From Amorphochlora amoebiformis (lineage: Eukaryota; Cercozoa; Chlorarachniophyceae): DNA of 64,000 nucleotides. Of this stretch, positions 1 through 64,000 are shown one piece after another. The notes under the pieces are model-generated. The model saw nothing but the letters and a program-made list of their open reading frames with translations, did not search any database and was not told where the DNA came from. The position numbers and the translations under genes were made by a program. Location: the NCBI GenBank assembly GCA_054601695.1, contig BAAHQB010000013.1, positions 186,001 through 250,000 of the forward strand. The letters run 5' to 3'. Every line of letters begins with the position of its first letter. Positions within the stretch are counted from its first letter, which is position 1.

Positions 1-93
1 GGTCTCTCTCTCGCTTCGTTCCTCATCTCTCAACAATCTCCTTTCTTCTCCGTGATGCCCTGTAATAGTTGGATCTGTTCACAATGTTCTCAG

Positions 94-34255
<34,162 letters not shown>

Positions 34256-34372
34256 TAATCATTCATACTAGTAAAATATAAGTATATATATATATATATA
34301 TATACTTACATATATGAAGGTGTATAAATAGACGAATAGATATAAATGTATGTGTATATATATTTATATCTG

Positions 34373-34405
<33 letters not shown>

Positions 34406-34490
34406 ACATATAATATAGATTTACACACATCTACAAAACATATATACAATTGATATCCAGCCCATATACACTACATGCAAAATATATATT
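34256..34490. other. Short convergent intergenic region
   Basis: Separates the stop codons of the receptor-like kinase and the ABC transporter by 235 bp. It is AT-rich with a short TA and CA tract; I see no distinct terminator signal. Confidence 0.6.
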
Positions 34491-54174
<19,684 letters not shown>

Positions 54175-54238
54175 CGACGTGGGTGGGTGGAGTCCACACA
54201 ATTGTGAAATGGAACCGGACACGTGTACCGGAATTCAG

Positions 54239-54287
54239 AGTTCCGTGGGTTCCGTGGGTTCCGTGGGTTCCGTGGGTTCCGCATGAT
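54239..54287. repeat. 9-bp tandem repeat (GTTCCGTGG) upstream of the ABC gene
   Basis: About five near-perfect copies lie 65 bp upstream of the ABC transporter ATG. Three looser copies (gttccgtcg, gttccgtca, gttccgtac) lie at 54887-54914, at the beginning of the open frame 54873-55331. The repeat may be a promoter element or a simple minisatellite. Confidence 0.7.
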
Positions 54288-54442
54288 AGTGCATGGCCGT
54301 CAATCAATCGAGATGTAATTTTTGGATAGAACACATTTTAGAACTATATCATGCCGTAGTAATATTAATAGGATTATAATATGCACCGTTCGCGGCTAGT
54401 CATTGCAGTTAATCGTCATTGAATACACTTGAATACATGTAT

Positions 54443-54474
<32 letters not shown>

Positions 54475-54671
54475 ATATATATATTTGTAGTAAAATGGTG
54501 GCAATATAATTATAGTATGTCACTGCGTATACCATATATCATTGTACATTTATATTATAAATACATCTATTTATGCTTACATTAGATATCTTGTATATAA
54601 TCTAGATAATTAGGAATATAATTATGTATACTTATATGTATATATATTAGAGACCATTCGCAAAATTTTAT

Positions 54672-54783
54672 AGTTTCTACAACAGAATTCTCTACGGTTT
54701 GTATAAGGTGAAATTATTAAAAATTTACTATTAAGCGCCAAATTAAATAATTCCTTAATAATTTGGCGGTTGTAGAAACTTTC
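54672..54783. repeat. Imperfect inverted repeat
   Basis: AGTTTCTACAAC on the left is matched by GTTGTAGAAACT on the right. Inside it lies a 10-bp perfect stem, CGCCAAATTA with TAATTTGGCG. It could be a remnant of a small inverted-repeat element; I see no clear target-site duplication. Confidence 0.5.
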
Positions 54784-54872
54784 TATCGGCGTAGAACTTC
54801 TGTGCGGATAGCCATCGGATTCCAAGTCCCGTAATTAAGCGGCCGAGAAATTATGTGCAGGGCTATACCTAA

Positions 54873-55331
54873 ATCTCACCATTTGAGTTCCGTCGGTTCC
54901 GTCAGTTCCGTACAAACCCTCTCCTGCGTATTGCATTGGCGCACAAAGCCAGTATGTCTGACCGGGGAATCTTGCAAGATCAGATCAGCAACAATGCATA
55001 TCGTACTGGGATGCCTCTTCGTCCTGGTATGCATCCTCGTCATGTGCTGCAACAGGGTTCTCAACATGGTTGGTACACTGCACATGCGATTCAGCATCGC
55101 CTCAATGACCAACAGTATCAAAATTCACATCTGTACAATATTCGCGTAGTATCTCAGTCTTCAGTATCATCTCCGCGTATTGCAATGGCATCTCCAACTT
55201 CGGTGGCATCTCCACCATCTGGTGGTTGTATATTTGATCAAGCACACGTGTCACATTTTCGGAACCCAACACCATCTGCGAAAGGCAACACCCCAGAAGT
55301 TTCTAGAAGAACTTGTCGGACCGAGTTGTAG
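54873..55331 (+). CDS. Unassigned Gln/Ser/Pro-rich open reading frame
   Basis: An open frame from 54873 to a TAG at 55329-55331; the first ATG is at 54954 and gives 125 residues ([20 protein letters not shown] and onward). It is rich in Gln, Ser, His and Pro (for example [12 protein letters not shown] and [20 protein letters not shown]), with normal base composition and no TA tracts, unlike most long frames here. I recognise no domain. It could be one exon of a split gene, a low-complexity protein or chance. A second frame ending in [19 protein letters not shown] overlaps its 3' part and is not excluded. Confidence 0.3.
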   Translation: MSPFEFRRFRQFRTNPLLRIALAHKASMSDRGILQDQISNNAYRTGMPLRPGMHPRHVLQQGSQHGWYTAHAIQHRLNDQQYQNSHLYNIRVVSQSSVSSPRIAMASPTSVASPPSGGCIFDQAHVSHFRNPTPSAKGNTPEVSRRTCRTEL

Positions 55332-56288
<957 letters not shown>

Positions 56289-57059
56289 CTAATACAGACT
56301 GGTCTTTTTCATTATCCGAAGGAACCTAATTAGAACAAGCGATAACAAATTAGTTACTCCGAGCAGATTTAATGATAAAGTGAAGCACGAGAATTTCATA
56401 CGATACTGAGATTCCTACGTGACACATCTCTAAACTTACTCGTCCTCGTTGACTTTCCCATCGTTTGTGCGGTCGGCCTCGTCGATCATCTCTTGCAGCT
56501 CCTTGTCCGACATGTTTTCTCCAATCTCCTTGGCTACCCTGCGCAGGTTATCCAACGTGATAAAACCTGTCTCGTCGTCGTCAAATAGACGGAATGCTTT
56601 CAGGATTTCCGTCTTCGAGTCTCTGTCTCCCTGTCACATGATTGAAACCAATGAGATGCGAGTGGTTTAAGTGCGAAATTAGGAAGGTAGTATGTCACGG
56701 GAACTGGAAAATAATTCAAAGAGTTAAAAATTGAGTGCTGGTTTGATTCACCATTTTTGCCGTCATCATTTCAAGGAACTCAGGGAAATCAATCTCTCCT
56801 GAGTTGTCCTTGTCAATATCCTGTATCATTTTCGCGATCTCCTCCTTTTTCGGCTCGAATCCAAGGGCACGCATAGCAACCTTGAGCTCATTCTTGTCGA
56901 TTGTTCCTGGTGGGAGTTAGGATGAGTCCAGAGGTTGGAGGATAGTGGAGAAAGCCTACCCGATCCGTCTGTGTCGAACAAGTCAAAGGCCTCACGAATT
57001 TCCTGCTTTTGCTCTGAGGAGAGCTCTGACTTGCCTCCGCCCTTTGCGTCGTTATCCAT
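56289..57059 (-). CDS. Centrin (calcium-binding EF-hand protein)
   Basis: Four exons: 56960-57059, 56752-56906, 56440-56630, 56289-56325, together 483 nt for 160 residues plus TAG. Centrin is a calcium-binding filament protein of centrioles and basal bodies. The N-terminus is a short Gly/Lys stretch, then [20 protein letters not shown]. Four EF-hand loops follow: [36 protein letters not shown] and [12 protein letters not shown]. The end [12 protein letters not shown] matches the centrin consensus ending in KKT and an aromatic residue. [15 protein letters not shown] and MMTAKMGDRD separate it from calmodulin. The third loop ends in Asn, as in other centrins; the fourth has Thr where Asp is usual at position 3. 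Introns are only 53 to 121 bp and free of TA repeats, in contrast to every other multi-exon gene here. It is transcribed away from the methyltransferase gene. Confidence 0.97.
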
Positions 57060-57235
57060 TGCGCTGACCTACCGGAAAAGCACAGAATATTAAGACTCCA
57101 CAAGGGTGTACGACTCTTCGGGAAGGTTCTGTTCAGCGCGCCACAGGCGCCCATTACCCAGGCGAAATTTTCGAATCATCGGAAGCGCTTGCCGAAAAGA
57201 TTTAATTCTTTTCTAATTTCCGCGGGTGACCAGCA
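57060..57235. promoter_or_regulatory. Shared divergent upstream region (centrin and methyltransferase)
   Basis: Only 176 bp separate the two start codons, which point away from each other. The stretch is of ordinary composition, with no TA microsatellite, so it probably holds both 5' untranslated regions and a bidirectional promoter. I see no convincing TATA box and claim no specific factor site. Confidence 0.55.
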
Positions 57236-63475
<6,240 letters not shown>

Positions 63476-63499
63476 GTATACACATTACCTATACACATG

Positions 63500-63554
<55 letters not shown>

Positions 63555-63588
63555 CACATATTACATATATGTATATATATATATATAT

Positions 63589-63652
<64 letters not shown>

Positions 63653-63786
63653 CATGTATATATGTACATTTTTATATGCTCAGAGTTTATGCAAGGAGGT
63701 ATACATATTACCTATACACATACTCTATATATATATATATATATATATATACAAGTATATATATATATATAATTCATTTATATACG

Positions 63787-63831
<45 letters not shown>

Positions 63832-63907
63832 TATACTATATACTTAACACACACACATACACATACATAATACTCGTTATTATTCCTCCAAAACTGTAAT
63901 ACTTACA

Positions 63908-63977
<70 letters not shown>

Positions 63978-64000
63978 TATGTATATATATATACATATAT
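63476..64000 (+). other. Intron at the right edge, mostly (TA)n
   Basis: After the exon 63451-63475 there is (TA)n and one copy of that exon's 3' part at 63678-63713 (ctcagagtttatgcaagg before gtatac). I see no further methyltransferase exon before the window ends. Confidence 0.6.

Larger units (their letters stand above)
54175..54872. other. Intergenic region between the ABC gene and the unassigned frame
   Basis: Holds the 9-bp repeat at 54239-54287, a short TA tract at 54452-54485 and an imperfect inverted repeat at 54672-54783. The minus-strand frame running through 54038-54334 is a shadow of the first ABC exon. Presumably the ABC promoter lies here; I see no clear TATA box. Confidence 0.5.

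Overview
This is a nuclear window from an intron-rich eukaryote. The evidence is GT-AG (rarely GC-AG) introns with pyrimidine-rich acceptors, split conserved genes for a mitochondrial ABC half-transporter, a centrin and a receptor-like kinase, and interstitial TTAGGG-type repeats. Centrin suggests a lineage with centrioles or flagella. I cannot name the organism. More than 85% of the sequence is non-coding, mostly (TA)n microsatellite. Most long open frames are translated TA tracts (Tyr-Ile runs) and are not genes. I assembled the genes by hand from splice sites, reading phase and protein-family similarity.

Layout. (1) 94-34255, plus strand: one receptor-like gene of about 84 small exons (mean near 57 nt, about 1,600 codons, 5' end outside the window). 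It encodes a Cys-containing ectodomain, one transmembrane helix, a long cytoplasmic linker, a degenerate pseudokinase, a catalytically intact kinase and a basic Ser-rich tail. The pseudokinase-kinase order recalls JAKs, but here it sits behind a transmembrane segment. (2) 34491-54174, minus strand, convergent with gene 1: a complete Atm1/ABCB7-type mitochondrial ABC half-transporter, 24 exons and 687 residues. (3) 54873-55331, plus strand: an unassigned Gln/Ser/Pro-rich open frame of doubtful status. (4) 56289-57059, minus strand: a complete four-EF-hand centrin, 4 exons and 160 residues, with compact introns. (5) 57236 to about 63475, plus strand, running off the window: a membrane-anchored class I SAM-dependent methyltransferase, divergent from centrin across a 176-bp shared upstream region.

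Two intron features stand out. First, in three of the four multi-exon genes, pieces of exon ends have been tandemly copied together with the neighbouring (TA)n. Copies of an exon's 3' end with its donor site lie downstream of that exon. Copies of a 5' end with its acceptor lie upstream. At least twenty exon edges show this, with one to nine extra copies each. Second, TTAGGG/CCCTAA arrays lie inside introns and several abut splice sites. One methyltransferase donor site lies inside the array itself. The centrin gene is free of both.

The genes do not form an obvious pathway. Gene 1 is a candidate signalling receptor, gene 2 serves mitochondrial Fe-S export, gene 4 serves centrioles or basal bodies, and gene 5 acts at a membrane on an unknown substrate.
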